A stretch of DNA of 64,000 bases. It comes from an uncultured Paracoccaceae bacterium (GTDB lineage: Bacteria > Pseudomonadota > Alphaproteobacteria > Rhodobacterales > Rhodobacteraceae). The notes under the pieces were generated by a model. It did not search any database. It was given only the letters and a program-made list of their open reading frames with translations, and was not told the DNA's origin. The stretch covers positions 1-64,000 of the forward strand of contig CAKSTR010000011.1 in NCBI GenBank assembly GCA_934500835.1, read 5' to 3'. Positions 62,240 through 64,000 of this stretch are shown here, piece after piece. The stretch's first letter is position 1; each line of letters begins with the position of its first letter. Position numbers and translations under genes: made by a program.

Positions 62240-63406
62240 ATGTCCGCCATTCCCACCGCCCGCGAGATTCTTGCCCGGCTGATCGCCTTCGATACGGTGT
62301 CATCGAACCCGAACCAGGCGCTGATGGACTATGTGACGGGCCTCTTGGCGGGCGCAGGGATCGACAACCTTCTGGTGCCCGATGCCGCCGGCGGCAAGGC
62401 CAACCTTTACGCCACGGTCGGCCCGGCGGGGGGCGGCGGCGTCATGCTTTCGGGCCATACCGATGTGGTGCCGGTCGAGGGGCAGGCCTGGACCCGGCCG
62501 CCGTTCGAGCTGACCGAGGCCGGGGGGCGGCTCTACGGGCGCGGCACGGCGGACATGAAGGGATTTGTCGCCTGTGCGGTCCGCGCCATGCTTCTGGCGG
62601 CGGAAAGCGGCGTGAAGGTGCCGCTGCATCTGGCGCTGTCCTATGACGAAGAGATCGGCTGCATGGGCGTGCGCTCGTTGATCGAGGTGCTGGAGGGCGC
62701 ACCCGACCGGCCGCGCTTTTGCATCGTGGGGGAGCCGACCGGGATGCAGGTTGCCACCGGCCACAAGGGCAAGGTCGCGCTGCGCGCCACCTGCACCGGG
62801 CGCGAGGGACATTCGGCGCTGGCGCCCCTGGCGTTGAACGCGCTGCATCTGGCGGCGGATTTCATCGGGGTGATCCGGGGCCTGCAGGCACGGATCGCCG
62901 CGGAAGGCCCCTTCGACGGCGACTATGACGTGCCCTATACCACGGTCCACGCCGGCAAGATGCAGGGCGGCGTTCAGGTCAATATCGTGCCGAACCGTGC
63001 GACGGTGGATTTCGAGATCCGCTCTCTGGCCGGGGTGGATGTGGGCGCGCTGATTGCCGAGTTGCAGGCGGGGGCCGAGGCGATCCTGGCGCCCCTGCGG
63101 GCGGAGTTCCCGGAGGCCGCAATCGCGGTCGAGCGGCTGTGGGACTATCCGGGGCTTGGCACGCCCTCGGATGCGGCAGTGGTGAATTTCGTGAAGTCGC
63201 TGACCGGCGCGAATGGCACGATCAAGGTGGCTTTCGGCACCGAGGGCGGTCTGTTCGACGCAAGGCTGGGCGTGCCGACCGTGATCTGCGGCCCGGGGTC
63301 GATGGCGCAGGGCCACAAGCCGGACGAGTTCGTCGCCATCGAACAGATCGAGCGGTGCGAGGCGATGATGGCGGGCCTGCTGGGGCAGTTGCAGACCGGC
63401 TGGTGA
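62240..63406 (+). CDS. argE: Acetylornithine deacetylase
   Basis: 388 residues, cytoplasmic M20 metallohydrolase that frees ornithine in arginine synthesis. Metal-site blocks are LSGHTDVVPVEG, GRGTADMKGF, YDEEIGCMGVRSL (catalytic Glu) and VGEPTGMQVATGHKG. The dimerisation domain follows (VQVNIVPNRATVDFEIRS), and FGTEGGLFDARLGVPTVICG ends the catalytic part. AGAGGAGAAACC precedes ATG 62240. Confidence 0.93.
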   Translation: MSAIPTAREILARLIAFDTVSSNPNQALMDYVTGLLAGAGIDNLLVPDAAGGKANLYATVGPAGGGGVMLSGHTDVVPVEGQAWTRPPFELTEAGGRLYGRGTADMKGFVACAVRAMLLAAESGVKVPLHLALSYDEEIGCMGVRSLIEVLEGAPDRPRFCIVGEPTGMQVATGHKGKVALRATCTGREGHSALAPLALNALHLAADFIGVIRGLQARIAAEGPFDGDYDVPYTTVHAGKMQGGVQVNIVPNRATVDFEIRSLAGVDVGALIAELQAGAEAILAPLRAEFPEAAIAVERLWDYPGLGTPSDAAVVNFVKSLTGANGTIKVAFGTEGGLFDARLGVPTVICGPGSMAQGHKPDEFVAIEQIERCEAMMAGLLGQLQTGW

Positions 63407-63493
63407 ATTGCGCGGCCCGCACGGGGGTTCTTGGACCGGGCGAAGGGACATTGGCCGTTGCCGCGGGCGGGCGGCGGGCCTAGCCTCACGTGC

Positions 63494-64000
63494 ATGTCGG
63501 GCCGCAACCGGATCACCATCAAGCAGACCCAGAGGCTGTCGCTGAACACGCGGCTGCTGGCCTCGATCCGGCTGCTGGGCAGCGATGCGGCGGGGTTGAG
63601 CCGGTTTCTGGAGGAGGCCGCGGCCGAGAACCCGCAGCTGGTGTTGACAACACCGCCGGCGGGCGACTGGTTGCCGCGCTGGAGCGAGGCCTTCCGGCGC
63701 CTGTCGGGCGGGGGCGAGGTCGAGGTCGAGACGATGGCCAGTGCGGGGCCAAGTCTTCAGGCCCATGCCGGGCGGATCGTGGAGAGGCTGGGGCTGCGGG
63801 GCGCCGAGCTCCGTCTGGGCGAGGCGCTGGTGATGGCGCTGGAGCCGTCGGGCTGGCTGGGCCTTCCTCTTGCCACGCTGGCGATGGAGGCGGCCGTGCC
63901 GCTGGCTCAGGCCGAGGCGCTGCTGGTGCGGGTGCAGGCGGCGGCCGAGCCTGCCGGTCTTTTCGCGCGCGATCTGGCCGAGTGCCTGCGGCTGCAGGCG
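63494..64000 (+). CDS. rpoN: RNA polymerase sigma-54 factor, N-terminal part (partial)
   Basis: 169 codons from ATG 63494, open at the window end. Region I (KQTQRLSLNTRLLASIRLLG, then FLEEAAAENPQL) contacts activators. The acidic region II is very short, about 40 residues. The core-binding part begins at VERLGLRGAELRLGEAL, with GLFARDLAECLRLQA. A short region II is typical of the RpoN forms in Rhodobacter, where several copies serve nitrogen fixation or flagella. No nif or flagellar gene lies in the window. Confidence 0.88.
   Translation, partial: MSGRNRITIKQTQRLSLNTRLLASIRLLGSDAAGLSRFLEEAAAENPQLVLTTPPAGDWLPRWSEAFRRLSGGGEVEVETMASAGPSLQAHAGRIVERLGLRGAELRLGEALVMALEPSGWLGLPLATLAMEAAVPLAQAEALLVRVQAAAEPAGLFARDLAECLRLQA

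Overview
The window is about 64 kb of GC-rich chromosome from an alphaproteobacterium, almost certainly a member of the Rhodobacteraceae (Rhodobacter/Gemmobacter/Tabrizicola-like). The evidence is the gene order hemN-fnrL-usp-ccoNOQP-ccoGHIS with FNR boxes, the lgt-midA-pgeF operon, nifU-like/tsaB/rimI, small proteins known from this family, and a Rhodobacter-type short sigma-54 at the right edge. I found no rRNA, tRNA, insertion sequence, prophage or CRISPR array. Most of the window is core chromosome; the accessory-looking part is 49.9-62.1 kb.

Layout. 0-10 kb: an in-frame MarR-type regulator/ATP sulfurylase start (cut by the window edge), a redoxin/2OG-Fe(II) dioxygenase, trxB divergent from an Lrp regulator, lgt-midA-pgeF, ubiK, a TIGR02186/TauE pair. 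9.4-15.2 kb: purine nucleoside phosphorylase next to a BMP-type nucleoside ABC importer. 15.3-21 kb: rimI, tsaB (no conventional start codon), a NifU-like protein, dgkA, a secreted trypsin-like protease, hemN. 21-31.2 kb: the microaerobic module fnrL, usp, ccoNOQP and ccoGHIS, with four FNR boxes. 31-44.5 kb: a D,D-carboxypeptidase with SPOR domain, clpS, an rsmC-like gene, an SDR lacking its catalytic Lys, hemF, hemE, hemC, and a frameshifted kinase-like gene. 44.5-49.9 kb: an FtsX-type exporter (YbbAP-like) divergent from tesA, then an FAD oxidase.

The most interesting part is 49.9-62.1 kb. It holds two paralogous exported caspase-like proteases, an exported two-PDZ HtrA-like protease, an exported chymotrypsin-fold zymogen, an OmpR/histidine-kinase two-component system, and three paralogous small exported proteins (A, B, C). 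A, B and C share a helical N-terminal part and a C-terminal pre-peptidase-like beta domain ending in Y-x-L-[MI]-T-N. Three promoter regions of this cluster carry the same ~19-bp motif (TGACAAAKGCNKTCA core). I propose an envelope proteolytic system in which the sensor/regulator pair switches on caspases, serine proteases and their small partner proteins. The gene content and motif are seen in the sequence; the function is inferred.

Two dispersed sequence families also stand out: five intergenic copies of a hairpin plus GGATATTTGGACCAAAGTGA box, and three hairpins of the form GATTTTTCG-x-CGAAAAATC at operon ends.
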